64,000 bases of DNA. It comes from Hymenobacter lucidus (GTDB taxonomy: Bacteria > Bacteroidota > Bacteroidia > Cytophagales > Hymenobacteraceae). The stretch spans positions 401,004-465,003 of the forward strand of contig NZ_JAJADR010000005.1 of the NCBI RefSeq assembly GCF_020447265.1. Reading direction: 5' to 3'. Made by a program: the position numbers and the translations under genes. The first letter of the stretch is position 1; every line of letters begins with the position of its first letter. Below are positions 1-7,743 of this stretch, piece by piece. The notes beneath the pieces were generated by a model. It was not told the DNA's origin and searched no databases. It was given only the letters and a program-made list of their open reading frames with translations.

Positions 1-15
1 TTTAAGCCTCAACAG

Positions 16-49
16 AAAAGCCCGCCCCATTGCTGGAGCGGGCTTTTTT
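16..49. terminator. Rho-independent terminator
   Basis: A 10-bp perfect stem (AAAAGCCCGC at 16-25 pairing with GCGGGCTTTT at 38-47) encloses a 12-nt loop and is flanked by A and T tracts on both sides. It lies 10 nt beyond the stop of the minus-strand regulator gene, so it most likely ends that operon and could work in both directions. Confidence 0.85.
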
Positions 50-58
50 GTTGTTAGA

Positions 59-364
59 TCAGGTCGATTCGGGCGGCTTGAGGTAGCGCTGCAGGGCCTG
101 CACGTAGGTTTCGAAGGCCGTGACACCCACGGGCGTAATGGCGCAGCGCGTGAGCGGGTAGCTGCCGTTCATTTCGCGGGTCATGGTCAGGTAGCCGGCC
201 TCCTTGAGCTTGCCCAGCTGCACGCTCAGGTTGCCGGCCGTAGCCCCGGTTTTCTCCTTGAGGAAAGTAAACTCAGCCTCTCGCACGCCCAGCAGGAGCG
301 ACATTACCGCCAGCCGCAGCTGGGAATGCAGCAGCGGGTCGAGTTCCTCAAACGGCGCGGCCAC
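59..364 (-). CDS. Winged-helix transcriptional regulator
   Basis: A 101-residue single-domain DNA-binding protein. After a short N-terminus (FEELDPLLHSQLRLAV) it reads as a winged helix: the recognition-helix region is KTGATAGNLSVQLGKLKEAG and the wing is followed by CRITPxG-like residues. This matches the small ArsR/MarR-like regulators common in Bacteroidota that sit beside membrane-protein genes. I chose the GTG at 364 because homologues of this type begin just before FEELDP; the upstream extension of the same frame reads through the previous gene. The start overlaps the end of the preceding gene by 17 nt, which suggests translational coupling. It probably regulates its own operon. The ligand is unknown; there are no cysteine clusters suggesting a metal. 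Confidence 0.8.
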   Translation of the reverse strand: MAAPFEELDPLLHSQLRLAVMSLLLGVREAEFTFLKEKTGATAGNLSVQLGKLKEAGYLTMTREMNGSYPLTRCAITPVGVTAFETYVQALQRYLKPPEST

Positions 365-938
365 GGCGGAAACGAGCTTTGAGCAGATGCCCGGGAATAA
401 TATAGCTAACCACCACGGCGGCAGCCAGCAGCAGCAGCTGGGTCTGGAAAGGTACCATGAAGGCCGCCGTAGCCAGCAGCCAGCACGCCGCCCCGCCGTA
501 CACCAGTGGCCGGAAACGCAGCGCTCCGCCCGAAACGAACGTACCCAGCCCGTAAAGAGCAATGAGCAGCGGGTAGGCCTTTTGCCAACCTTGCACCATG
601 CCAATGCCGATAATCATGACCATCAACACGCCCATACCGGCCCAGAAAAAGCCCAGGAAGTCGTTGACGGGCGTATGCACGCTCCGACGCTTTTCCTCCC
701 GGTAATGATAAATACCCACGACGATTCCTCCCAGCGGCATCGTGGCCCAGGGCAGCCAGGGCCGCTCGTAGCCTACCACGAGCAGTACATAGTTGCTGAG
801 GGCGGCGGCCAGCACCAGCCAGCCCCAAAACAGAAAGTCGAATGACCGGTCACTTATATCCTGCTTGGCGGCCTGAATCATTTCCTGAATGATAAGTAGG
901 CTTTCCGGACCGGTCAGCGGTTTGTCAGTGGTATCCAT
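348..938 (-). CDS. Small polytopic membrane protein, paralogue A
   Basis: A 196-residue integral membrane protein of unknown function. A hydrophilic N-terminus of about 35 residues is followed by about five hydrophobic segments (starting FLFWGWLVLAAAL) and a basic C-terminal tail (KARFRRGRAV). The last third, from FVSGGALRFRPLVYGGAACW onward, matches the same part of the protein encoded at 1696-2259 (FVAGGILQHRTLIFGGAAAW), so the two are paralogues. It lies in the middle of a four-gene minus-strand operon whose last gene is a regulator. I cannot assign a substrate or activity. Start chosen at the first ATG, 34 nt after the previous stop; there is no clear ribosome binding site, as is usual for this phylum. 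Confidence 0.7.
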   Translation of the reverse strand: MDTTDKPLTGPESLLIIQEMIQAAKQDISDRSFDFLFWGWLVLAAALSNYVLLVVGYERPWLPWATMPLGGIVVGIYHYREEKRRSVHTPVNDFLGFFWAGMGVLMVMIIGIGMVQGWQKAYPLLIALYGLGTFVSGGALRFRPLVYGGAACWLLATAAFMVPFQTQLLLLAAAVVVSYIIPGHLLKARFRRGRAV

Positions 939-972
939 GTAAAGTTGGGAGAAGAGAAGTGAGAAATCGGGG

Positions 973-1641
973 TTACAGGGAGGGGGAAGAAAGCAGCTCG
1001 AAAAACGGGTTGCAGCGGATTTCGCCGACTGGTTCCCGGCGCGCCGGAGCTTTTGGCTGAGTTAGGCTAGCGCCCACCCGTTGCCGGTCGGCCCGATTTT
1101 CGCCCAGCAGGCCCAGCACGCCCAGCGCGTATACCACGGCCATGCCCCAGGGCACTACCACAAAGCTATGGGCCGGCGTCAGCAGTCCGCCGCCGTAAGC
1201 CACGGCCACGGTAGCCAGAGTCAGAAACCAGTAGGTGCGGCTACTGTAGAGCCAGGCATACACGAAAAAGTGCGCGCCGGCCACCACGCCTACCATCATT
1301 GGCAGCTGCGGCACGTGCCGGAAGTAGCACCAGATAAGCAACGGGGTAAAGAACTGCTGCCACACTGCAGCAAGGCCCCCCAGCGTGCCCAATGGGTTGT
1401 CTTTAATAAAGAAGTTGATGCCCAGCAGGCGGTTCACCAGCAGCCCAAGCGGGAAAATCAGGCCCATGCCGGCAAACAACACCAAGCCCATGGTACGGGT
1501 CGGCAGCCACCAGCCCAGCATTCCGACCAGGGCCAGCACTACAGCCGCCGTAGCAATAATGGTCACGCCTCGGCGCGAGGCCTGAATGTTTTCCTGTTGG
1601 AGCTCAGCAAGTGAACGAGCGGGCATCATGGCAGTAAGCAT
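973..1641 (-). CDS. Polytopic membrane protein, possibly DUF7010 family
   Basis: A 222-residue membrane protein with six or seven hydrophobic segments spread from about residue 25 to 180 and a hydrophilic C-terminal tail. It opens with an amphipathic stretch (LAELQQENIQASRRGVTI) before the first membrane segment. The composition and the motif NRLLGINFFIKDNPLGTLGG recall small DUF7010-type membrane proteins, but this is from memory and was not checked. It sits between two paralogous membrane proteins in the same operon, with 54 nt upstream and 34 nt downstream, so the three may act together. Function unknown. Confidence 0.65.
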   Translation of the reverse strand: MLTAMMPARSLAELQQENIQASRRGVTIIATAAVVLALVGMLGWWLPTRTMGLVLFAGMGLIFPLGLLVNRLLGINFFIKDNPLGTLGGLAAVWQQFFTPLLIWCYFRHVPQLPMMVGVVAGAHFFVYAWLYSSRTYWFLTLATVAVAYGGGLLTPAHSFVVVPWGMAVVYALGVLGLLGENRADRQRVGASLTQPKAPARREPVGEIRCNPFFELLSSPSL

Positions 1642-1695
1642 TGAAGTGTTGAGAGAAATTTCGGCGACGACTCAAGCCAGTGTTACAAGTAAATG

Positions 1696-2259
1696 CTAGC
1701 GGCGGGTAGCAGCGCGCAGCATGGCACCCGGCACCAGCAAAGCCGCTGCCGCACTGGCTGCCAGCAGAATCAGCTGATCCACGGGAGCCGAAAAGCGGAA
1801 GGCCAATGCGCCAAAAACCCAGGCCGCCGCCCCGCCGAAAATCAGGGTGCGGTGCTGTAGAATACCACCAGCCACAAACGTGCGGGTGCCCAGCACAAAC
1901 AGCATTAGGGGCAGCACCGTGGCCCAGCCAAGCTGCGGAACCAGCGCCGGCAATACGGCCAGCAGCACCCACGTAGCCAAGCGTAGCAGCCGCACCGCCT
2001 CGCCCTGCCCCGAACGTACCGGCTGTTTCCAGCCGCGGTAGAAGTGAAAGGCAAAGGCCGTTAAACCGGCCCCGGCTATGGCTACCTGAAAAGGCAACCC
2101 ATGCAACTGAGGTGCAGTAGCCTGCACCACTGCGGCGGCGCCCACTGCCGTGCCCCAGAGCAGGTAGTCGGTAGCATTGGTAGCCAGTTCCTGCGGCGTG
2201 ATGGGCAATGGCTGGCTATTGGACGAAAAGGAGGCGGTGAAGGCGGCGGCAGTCGACAT
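1696..2259 (-). CDS. Small polytopic membrane protein, paralogue B
   Basis: First gene of the operon, 187 residues from the ATG at 2259. About five hydrophobic segments begin at DYLLWGTAVGAAAVV. The C-terminal third is clearly related to the gene at 348-938 (GTRTFVAGG and LIFGGAAAWVFGALAF against GTFVSGG and LVYGGAACWLLATAAF). An upstream in-frame ATG at 2310 would add 17 residues, but it overlaps a TAnnTTTG promoter element, so I prefer the inner start. Function unknown; pairing of two related membrane proteins with a third of another family and a cognate regulator suggests a small inducible membrane system. Confidence 0.65.
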   Translation of the reverse strand: MSTAAAFTASFSSNSQPLPITPQELATNATDYLLWGTAVGAAAVVQATAPQLHGLPFQVAIAGAGLTAFAFHFYRGWKQPVRSGQGEAVRLLRLATWVLLAVLPALVPQLGWATVLPLMLFVLGTRTFVAGGILQHRTLIFGGAAAWVFGALAFRFSAPVDQLILLAASAAAALLVPGAMLRAATRR

Positions 2260-2303
2260 AGCGGTAGGGTGTTGGATGGTTGTGAATGACTGATTGAACG
2301 ATG

Positions 2304-2333
2304 CAAACATAAACTAGTTTACAATATAAACTA
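2304..2333 (-). promoter_or_regulatory. Promoter with palindromic operator candidate
   Basis: On the minus strand TATGTTTG (2311-2304) fits the Bacteroidota -7 consensus TAnnTTTG. Immediately upstream of it lies a perfect 7-bp inverted repeat, TAGTTTA-CAATA-TAAACTA (2315-2333), overlapping a second 10-bp palindrome AAACTAGTTT (2311-2320). The position, between the -7 and the expected -33 region, is where a repressor would block RNA polymerase. The obvious candidate to bind it is the winged-helix protein encoded by the last gene of this operon. I see no good -33 TTG. Confidence 0.5.
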
Positions 2334-2748
2334 CATCACGACGCAAACTTTATTTTCCATCACCCTATCCGGCCAGAAAACCAGACGCGGCGGCGTTTCC
2401 ATTTTTATTTATCTTTGACGTCCCCGCTCCTTCCCGTGCGGGCCTATTACGTTTCCCCACTCTCTGCTTCTATGGAAATATTTTCCGGTCTGGGGTAAAT
2501 CCACGTTGGTTCTGCGGCCGGCCTGGGCTGTTAGCCAGCTGGCGGCTTCCTTTGCTGCAGCCCTACCCGGTGCTCACGGCCGCTGCCCTTCGCTCCTCCA
2601 CCGTCAGCAAGCCGGGTTGGCTCCAAGTACCGACCCATTATTTCCCGCTTATCACCCGTTTTCCGCGCTTTTCTTCCCAATCCCTCCGGTTAGAACCTTG
2701 TATCTTACCGGGCAAAATTCCCTCCCTTTTCCTTTAAGTTGAATTTGC
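2334..2748 (+). other. Intergenic region upstream of the nucleoside transporter
   Basis: No gene is recognised in these 415 bases. Two candidate -7 elements point toward the transporter: TATCTTTG at 2410-2417, which would give a leader of about 320 nt, and TATCTTAC at 2701-2708, which would give about 35 nt. Neither has a clear TTG at -33. The pyrimidine-rich 3' end is ordinary leader sequence. Short reading frames here have no homology that I recognise. Confidence 0.4.
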
Positions 2749-4032
2749 ATGAGCACTAAGCTTCGCCTCATTATTCTGAGCTTCCTCCAGTTTTTCATCT
2801 GGGGCTCGTGGCTGATAACCATTGGAGCATACTGGTTCCAAACCAAGCAGTGGTCGGGCGCACAGTTTGGCGCCATCTTCTCCACCATGGGCATTGCCTC
2901 CATCTTCATGCCCTCGCTCATGGGCATCGTGGCCGATAAGTGGGTAAATGCCGAGAAGCTCTACGGCATGCTGCACATCCTGGGCGGTATCGTGCTCTTC
3001 ACCGTGCCCCTCGTCACCGACCCGGGCACCATGTTCTGGGTAATGCTGCTGAACATGATTTTCTACATGCCCACGCTGGCCCTATCCATTGCCGTGTCGT
3101 ACTCGGTGCTGAAAAAGCAGGGCTTCGATGTAGTGAAGTCTTACCCGCCCATTCGGGTGTGGGGCACCATCGGCTTCATCGTAGCCATGTGGACGGTGAG
3201 CTTGCTGGGCTTCGAAAAGTCGGCCAGCCAGTTCTACGTAGCCGCCGGCGCGGCTATTCTGCTGGGCTTTTACTCCTTTACCCTGCCCAAGTGTCCGCCA
3301 CAGTCGTCTACTACTTCCAGCCAGAGTCTGATGGAAGTGCTGGGCCTCAAGTCGTTTGCACTGCTGCGCGACGGTAAGATGCTGACCTTCTTCCTGTTTG
3401 CTCTACTGCTGGGTGCCGCTTTGCAGCTCACCAATGCCTACGGCGACACGTTCCTGCACGATTTCGACAAGGTGCCGGCTTACCAGGACACGTTTGCGGT
3501 GAAGTACCCGGCTATCATCATGTCCATCTCACAGATTTCCGAAACGCTGTTTATCCTGGCTATTCCGTTTTTCCTGCGCCGCTTCGGCATCAAGCAGGTA
3601 ATGCTCTTCAGCATGATTGCCTGGGTACTGCGCTTCGGCCTGCTGGCCTACAGCACCCCCGACAGCCCCGGCATCTGGTTGATTGTGCTGTCCTGCATCG
3701 TCTACGGCATGGCCTTCGACTTCTTCAACATCTCCGGTTCGCTGTTCGTCGAAACCCAAACGGCCCCGTCTATCCGGGCCAGCGCCCAGGGCCTGTTCAT
3801 GATGATGACCAACGGCTTTGGCGCGGTACTGGGCAGCCTGGTGAGCGGCGTGGTTATCGAGAAATACTTCACGTTGGCCAACGGCAATAAGGACTGGACC
3901 GGTATCTGGCTCTCCTTTGCTGGCTACTCCTTGCTCATTGCCATCCTGTTTGTTATCTTCTTCAAACATAAGCACACCACCACTACTGAGGAGGCCTACC
4001 CCGAGCCAGTACTGTCGGTTGAAAACGCTTAG
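2749..4032 (+). CDS. MFS nucleoside:H+ symporter, NupG-like
   Basis: A 427-residue inner-membrane transporter with twelve predicted membrane segments. The start MSTKLRLIILSFLQFFIWG and the motif WSGAQFGAIFSTMGIASIFM are typical of the nucleoside:H+ symporter branch of the major facilitator superfamily, and the length fits (about 420). It should import nucleosides using the proton gradient. It stands alone between a long leader and a strong terminator. The neighbouring ndk on the other strand and tdk further on are also nucleotide-salvage genes, which is consistent. Exact substrate range cannot be read from the sequence. Confidence 0.85.
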   Translation: MSTKLRLIILSFLQFFIWGSWLITIGAYWFQTKQWSGAQFGAIFSTMGIASIFMPSLMGIVADKWVNAEKLYGMLHILGGIVLFTVPLVTDPGTMFWVMLLNMIFYMPTLALSIAVSYSVLKKQGFDVVKSYPPIRVWGTIGFIVAMWTVSLLGFEKSASQFYVAAGAAILLGFYSFTLPKCPPQSSTTSSQSLMEVLGLKSFALLRDGKMLTFFLFALLLGAALQLTNAYGDTFLHDFDKVPAYQDTFAVKYPAIIMSISQISETLFILAIPFFLRRFGIKQVMLFSMIAWVLRFGLLAYSTPDSPGIWLIVLSCIVYGMAFDFFNISGSLFVETQTAPSIRASAQGLFMMMTNGFGAVLGSLVSGVVIEKYFTLANGNKDWTGIWLSFAGYSLLIAILFVIFFKHKHTTTTEEAYPEPVLSVENA

Positions 4033-4141
4033 TATCTGACGATTACCTCTTTTCCTAACGCCCCGGCTCTCGTGTAGCGCTGGGCTGTTAGTTTTAAATT
4101 GGTACAAACACAGTATAAAAACAGTCTGTTAGCAGCATACG

Positions 4142-4178
4142 AAAAATCCCGCCCTGCGCACTGCAGGGCGGGATTTTT
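4142..4178. terminator. Rho-independent terminator
   Basis: A perfect 16-bp stem (4142-4157 with 4163-4178) around the 5-nt loop GCACT, with A tract before and T tract after. It lies between the convergent transporter and ndk genes and probably serves both. Confidence 0.9.
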
Positions 4179-4255
4179 CGTGTTTTCCACTATAGGTTTC
4201 AGCTTCGACTACATAATCTGCGTCATCAGCTAAAATCCATGCGAATCAGTGCTGC

Positions 4256-4675
4256 TTAGAACTGCTCGTCGGCGGTGAAGTAGAAGTCGCCTTCGATTTT
4301 GGCGTTTTCATCGGAGTCGGAGCCGTGTACGGCGTTGGCTTCGATGCTCTTGGCGTACTTCTTCCGGATGGTGCCGTCAGCGGCCTGGGCCGGGTTGGTA
4401 GCGCCAATCAGGGTGCGGAAATCAGCTACGGCGTTGTCTTTCTCCAGAATGGCCGCTACGATAGGGCCCGACGACATATATTTCACTAGGTCGCCGTAGA
4501 AGGGACGCTCCTTGTGCACTTCGTAGAACTGACCAGCGCGCTCGGCCGTCAGCTGTACTTTTTTCAGAGAAACGATGCGGAAGCCACCCTCTTCGATCAT
4601 CTGCAGGATACCACCGATGTGGTTGTCCTGCACCGCGTCGGGCTTAATCATCGTGAACGTGCGGTTAGTTGCCAT
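4256..4675 (-). CDS. ndk: Nucleoside-diphosphate kinase
   Basis: A 139-residue cytoplasmic kinase that transfers the gamma phosphate of ATP to nucleoside diphosphates through a phospho-histidine. The N-terminal TFTMIKPDAVQ and the active-site signature NAVHGSDS (His near residue 117) are both present, and the length is that of the family. I placed the start at the ATG of MATNRTF; the frame stays open upstream, but that extension would cross the promoter. Convergent with the nucleoside transporter, from which it is separated by a terminator. Confidence 0.95.
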   Translation of the reverse strand: MATNRTFTMIKPDAVQDNHIGGILQMIEEGGFRIVSLKKVQLTAERAGQFYEVHKERPFYGDLVKYMSSGPIVAAILEKDNAVADFRTLIGATNPAQAADGTIRKKYAKSIEANAVHGSDSDENAKIEGDFYFTADEQF

Positions 4676-4741
4676 GCTGGGAGAAGTTAAAACGGTAAAT
4701 GTGAAATGCGGGGAAATAATCTGCCGGGCAGAATGTGGCCG

Positions 4742-4774
4742 CAAAAGTAGCCGAATCTCCGCAGTTAAGTACAA
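4742..4774 (-). promoter_or_regulatory. Promoter of ndk
   Basis: On the minus strand a perfect TAnnTTTG (TACTTTTG, 4749-4742) lies 22 nt downstream of a TTG (4774-4772). Transcription should start near 4735, giving a 60-nt leader to ndk and confirming the start at 4675. Confidence 0.65.
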
Positions 4775-5071
4775 TACTCCGCAAATTACGCCTGCGCTAC
4801 GGCCCCAGGCCGAGGCGGTTGCACAACTTTGTTTGGCATTTCAGCTCGTCTGTTTCGGCGGGCTATTGCCGCTTTCTGGCGCCGGTTCCGCCTTTCTTCG
4901 ACCTGCCGCCGAGGCACATCAGGCCGGCCACAGTAGCTGGCGACACTTAGCGCGAACCCAAAGCCGGGCAAGCTTTGTTAGAGCTTCGGCGATTATCTGC
5001 GGAATATTTCCGACTTTTGCCGCCTTGCTTCCGGCCTAAACAACCGAATTTCAGCCACCTATCAGTAGGCA
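4775..5071 (+). other. Intergenic region between ndk and nrnA
   Basis: Divergent intergenic space, with no gene recognised. A possible promoter for nrnA is TTTG at 4974-4977 with TATCTGCG at 4994-5001 (16-nt spacing), which would leave a leader of about 60 nt; the match is weak. GC-rich reading frames in this stretch show no recognisable protein features. Confidence 0.3.
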
Positions 5072-6115
5072 ATGTCCACTATCAGCGACCTGAAGGAGCT
5101 GCTCGCGCAGCCCCGGCAGATTTTCATCACCACGCACCACAAGCCTGATGCCGACGCCCTCGGCTCTTCGCTGGGCTTGGCGGGCTACCTCCGCAAAAAA
5201 GGCCACCACGTCACCGTCGTCACTCCTTCCGACTACCCAAGCTTCCTGTCCTGGATGCCCGGCAACGACGAAGTAGTGGTATACGACGCCCGGACAAACG
5301 ACGCGCAGGTCCGCGAGATTATCGGCACGGCCGAGGTTATCTTCTGCCTCGACTTCAGCTGTCTGGGCCGCATCAACGAGATGGGCGAATACATCCGCAG
5401 TGCTCCGGGTACGAAGGTGCTCATCGACCATCACCTGGAGCCCGAGCAGTTTGCCGACCTCGACTTTTCGAACCCCAAAGCGGCAGCTACGGCCGAGCTG
5501 GTGTTTGAGGTCATCCGGGACCTGGGCGACCAGGATATGATTGACGTGGGAATCGGCGAGAGCCTCTACGCCGGTATCATGACCGATACGGGCTCGTTTC
5601 GCCACCCCAGCACCTCGCGCAACGTGCACCTTATCATTGCCGAGCTGCTCAACGCCGGCATCGACCTCTCGTCGGTGCACCGCCGCATCTACGACTCGCA
5701 TTCCGAAATGCGCCTGCGCTTTTTGGGCTTCGTGCTCAAAGACAAGCTGGTGGTGCTGCGCGAATACAACACGGCCTACATTGCCATTACCCAGGACGAG
5801 CTGCGCCAGTACCAGTCCAAAACCGGCGACACGGAAGGGCTGGTAAACTTCGCGCTCAGCATTGAAGGCGTAGTATTTGCTGCCGTGCTCATTGACCGGG
5901 GCCAGGCTGTGAAGATTTCCTTCCGTTCCGTTGGCGCTTTCTCCGTCAACGAGTTTGCCCGCAAGAACTTCAACGGGGGTGGGCACCACAACGCGGCCGG
6001 CGGCATTAGCCACGAGCCCCTGGAGCCGACCGTCGAGCGTTTCCTGGCGCTGTTGCCGCAGTATCAGACTCAGCTCGTAACGGCGCCCTTGGCAGTTGCG
6101 CCCCCTTCGGTGTAA
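5072..6115 (+). CDS. nrnA: DHH-family oligoribonuclease / pAp phosphatase, NrnA type
   Basis: A 347-residue cytoplasmic phosphoesterase. The DHH domain shows THHKPDADALGSS near residue 22 and the name motif as VLIDHHLEPEQ, while the C-terminal DHHA1 domain carries NGGGHHNAAGG. These metal-binding motifs are intact, so it should be active. Members of this group degrade short RNA oligonucleotides (nanoRNA) and dephosphorylate 3'-phosphoadenosine 5'-phosphate. It is followed after 39 nt by the first FKBP gene on the same strand; nrnA next to a GldI-like FKBP gene is a pairing I recall from other Bacteroidota, though I could not check how common it is. Confidence 0.88.
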   Translation: MSTISDLKELLAQPRQIFITTHHKPDADALGSSLGLAGYLRKKGHHVTVVTPSDYPSFLSWMPGNDEVVVYDARTNDAQVREIIGTAEVIFCLDFSCLGRINEMGEYIRSAPGTKVLIDHHLEPEQFADLDFSNPKAAATAELVFEVIRDLGDQDMIDVGIGESLYAGIMTDTGSFRHPSTSRNVHLIIAELLNAGIDLSSVHRRIYDSHSEMRLRFLGFVLKDKLVVLREYNTAYIAITQDELRQYQSKTGDTEGLVNFALSIEGVVFAAVLIDRGQAVKISFRSVGAFSVNEFARKNFNGGGHHNAAGGISHEPLEPTVERFLALLPQYQTQLVTAPLAVAPPSV

Positions 6116-6154
6116 CTTGCCCCAAATTCAATTTTTCCAACCCCTTCCCTTTTC

Positions 6155-7108
6155 ATGTTTCTTCAACGCAATTTTCTGAGCCTGGCCCTTGCTGCCGGCG
6201 TTCTGGGCCTGGCCTCCTGCAACAAGGGCGGCGGTGATTTCACCAAGACCAAGTCGGGCATCGAGTATAAGATCTTCAAAAACGAAGGTGGCAAGTACAG
6301 CGACAAGTCGGTAGCGGCCGAAGGCGACGCTGCTTACAAGGACCGGCTGGGCAAAATCCTGGCTCTGAACGTGGAATACCGCACGGCCAAGGACTCGGTG
6401 TTGTTCAACTCGCGCAAGCAGCAGGGCATTCCGATGCGCATTAAGCTGCAGGAAGTAACTACCAAAGGTGGTATTGAAGAAGCCATTGCTTTGCTGCAAC
6501 CCGGCGACTCGGCCGTGTTCAAGTTCAACGTGGACACCATCTTCGCCAAGTCGTTCAAGCAGCCTGTGCCGCCATTTATGAAGAAGGCCGGCAACACGAT
6601 GACTATGTACGTGAAGGCTGATAAGCTGCAATCCGAGGAAGAAGCCAAGGTAGACCAGCAGAAGCAGATGGAAGAGCAGCAGAAGAAAATGATGGCCTAC
6701 GCCGAGCAGCAGCTCAAGAAGGACGACGTGATTCTGCAGGACTACATCAAGAAAAACAACCTGACCGCGCAGAAAGACGCTTCCGGCGTATACTACGTGA
6801 TTACCAAACCCGGCACGGGCGCCAAGCCTTCGCCCGGCCAGACGGTTTCGGTGCTCTACAAGGGCACGCTGCTCGACGGCAAAGTATTTGACTCCTCGGA
6901 GAAGATGGGCAACAAGCCAATCGACTTCCCGCTGGGTGTAGGCCAGGTAATTCCGGGCTGGGACAAAGGCATTGCTGTGCTCAACAAAGGCAGCAAGGCC
7001 ATCCTGCTGATTCCTTCGTCGCTGGCCTACGGGCAGCGCGGCGCCGGCGCCGACATTCCGGCCGACGCACCTCTGCGCTTCGACGTGGAACTCGTAGATG
7101 TTAAGTAA
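6155..7108 (+). CDS. FKBP peptidyl-prolyl isomerase lipoprotein with a degenerate second FKBP domain (GldI-like)
   Basis: A 317-residue lipoprotein; the lipobox is LASC at about residue 22. The C-terminal domain (residues 205-317) is a full FKBP: VSVLYKGTLLDGKVFDSS, the VIPGWDKGI motif, the SSLAYGQRG loop and FDVELVDVK at the end. Residues 35-165 look like a second, eroded FKBP domain (GIEYKIFKNEGG, then EEAIALLQPGDSAVFKF) that has lost the catalytic YG loop. A Gln/Glu/Lys-rich coiled-coil linker joins them. Periplasmic or outer-membrane folding catalyst; GldI of gliding flavobacteria has this general form. First of four consecutive FKBP genes. Confidence 0.85.
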   Translation: MFLQRNFLSLALAAGVLGLASCNKGGGDFTKTKSGIEYKIFKNEGGKYSDKSVAAEGDAAYKDRLGKILALNVEYRTAKDSVLFNSRKQQGIPMRIKLQEVTTKGGIEEAIALLQPGDSAVFKFNVDTIFAKSFKQPVPPFMKKAGNTMTMYVKADKLQSEEEAKVDQQKQMEEQQKKMMAYAEQQLKKDDVILQDYIKKNNLTAQKDASGVYYVITKPGTGAKPSPGQTVSVLYKGTLLDGKVFDSSEKMGNKPIDFPLGVGQVIPGWDKGIAVLNKGSKAILLIPSSLAYGQRGAGADIPADAPLRFDVELVDVK

Positions 7109-7127
7109 GTAACGTCACTTACACGAG

Positions 7128-7168
7128 CCGCCGCGCTTGCGCCCTGGGGCCGGGCGCGGCGGTTTTTT
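7128..7168 (+). terminator. Rho-independent terminator between FKBP genes
   Basis: A 9-bp GC stem (CCGCCGCGC 7128-7136 with GCGCGGCGG 7154-7162) is followed directly by six T residues. It would partly or fully separate transcription of the first FKBP gene from the next three. Confidence 0.8.
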
Positions 7169-7179
7169 ATCCGGGCATC

Positions 7180-7677
7180 ATGCTACCATCCTTCTTTTCC
7201 CGTTCCCTCTCCAGCCGGCTGTTCCTGGTGTTGTTCAGCGCCGTCAGCTTGCTCACGGCCTGCGAAAAGGACAAGGACTACGCCGCCATCGACGAGGGCC
7301 TTATCAAGCAGTATATTGCCGACAACAAGCTCGTGGATGCCCAGCGTCAGGAGTCGGGGCTGTATTTTGTTCCGATTACCAAGACCAGTGGCGTGCAACC
7401 TAAAGGGGGGCAATTAGTCTCCGTGTTATACACGGGTATGCTGCTCAACGGCACGGTGTTCGATGCTACCTCAAACCGAGGTAACAAACCTTTCAGCTTT
7501 TCGCTGGGCCGCAACGAGGTGATTAAAGGTTGGGACGAGGGCATTGCCCTGCTCAAAAAGGGTGAAAAAGCTACCCTTTTGATTCCGTCCCAGCTGGGCT
7601 ACGGTTCTCAGGCCACCGGTTCTATTCCGGCGAATTCGGTTCTGCGCTTCGACGTGGAGCTCGTGGACGTTAAGTAA
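7180..7677 (+). CDS. FKBP-type peptidyl-prolyl isomerase lipoprotein
   Basis: A 165-residue lipoprotein with signal peptide and lipobox LTAC (Cys near residue 28), a short helical linker (IDEGLIKQYIADNKL) and one complete FKBP domain: VSVLYTGMLLNGTVFDA, VIKGWDEGIALLKKG, SQLGYGSQATG and FDVELVDVK. All proline-isomerase pocket motifs are present. It starts 12 nt after a terminator, so it may depend on read-through or on a promoter overlapping the end of the first FKBP gene. The helical linker recurs in the next gene (IDDQLIQDYFTRKG), showing recent common origin. Confidence 0.87.
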   Translation: MLPSFFSRSLSSRLFLVLFSAVSLLTACEKDKDYAAIDEGLIKQYIADNKLVDAQRQESGLYFVPITKTSGVQPKGGQLVSVLYTGMLLNGTVFDATSNRGNKPFSFSLGRNEVIKGWDEGIALLKKGEKATLLIPSQLGYGSQATGSIPANSVLRFDVELVDVK

Positions 7678-7743
7678 AAAGCTGGCCGGCAGACTTGTGG
7701 CGGCCCGCTTCATTTTTTCAGTACAAGAGAGCAAGCAAAAGAG

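Noticed and set aside
1604..1972. 122-residue minus-strand reading frame overlapping the first membrane-protein gene
   Set aside because: It is out of frame with a well-formed membrane protein and lacks hydrophobic segments or similarity.
2506..2742. Short plus-strand reading frames upstream of the transporter
   Set aside because: No start signal, odd composition and no recognisable family; more likely leader sequence.
5051..6013. 320-residue minus-strand reading frame opposite nrnA
   Set aside because: nrnA has intact DHH and DHHA1 motifs in the plus frame; the antisense frame has none.
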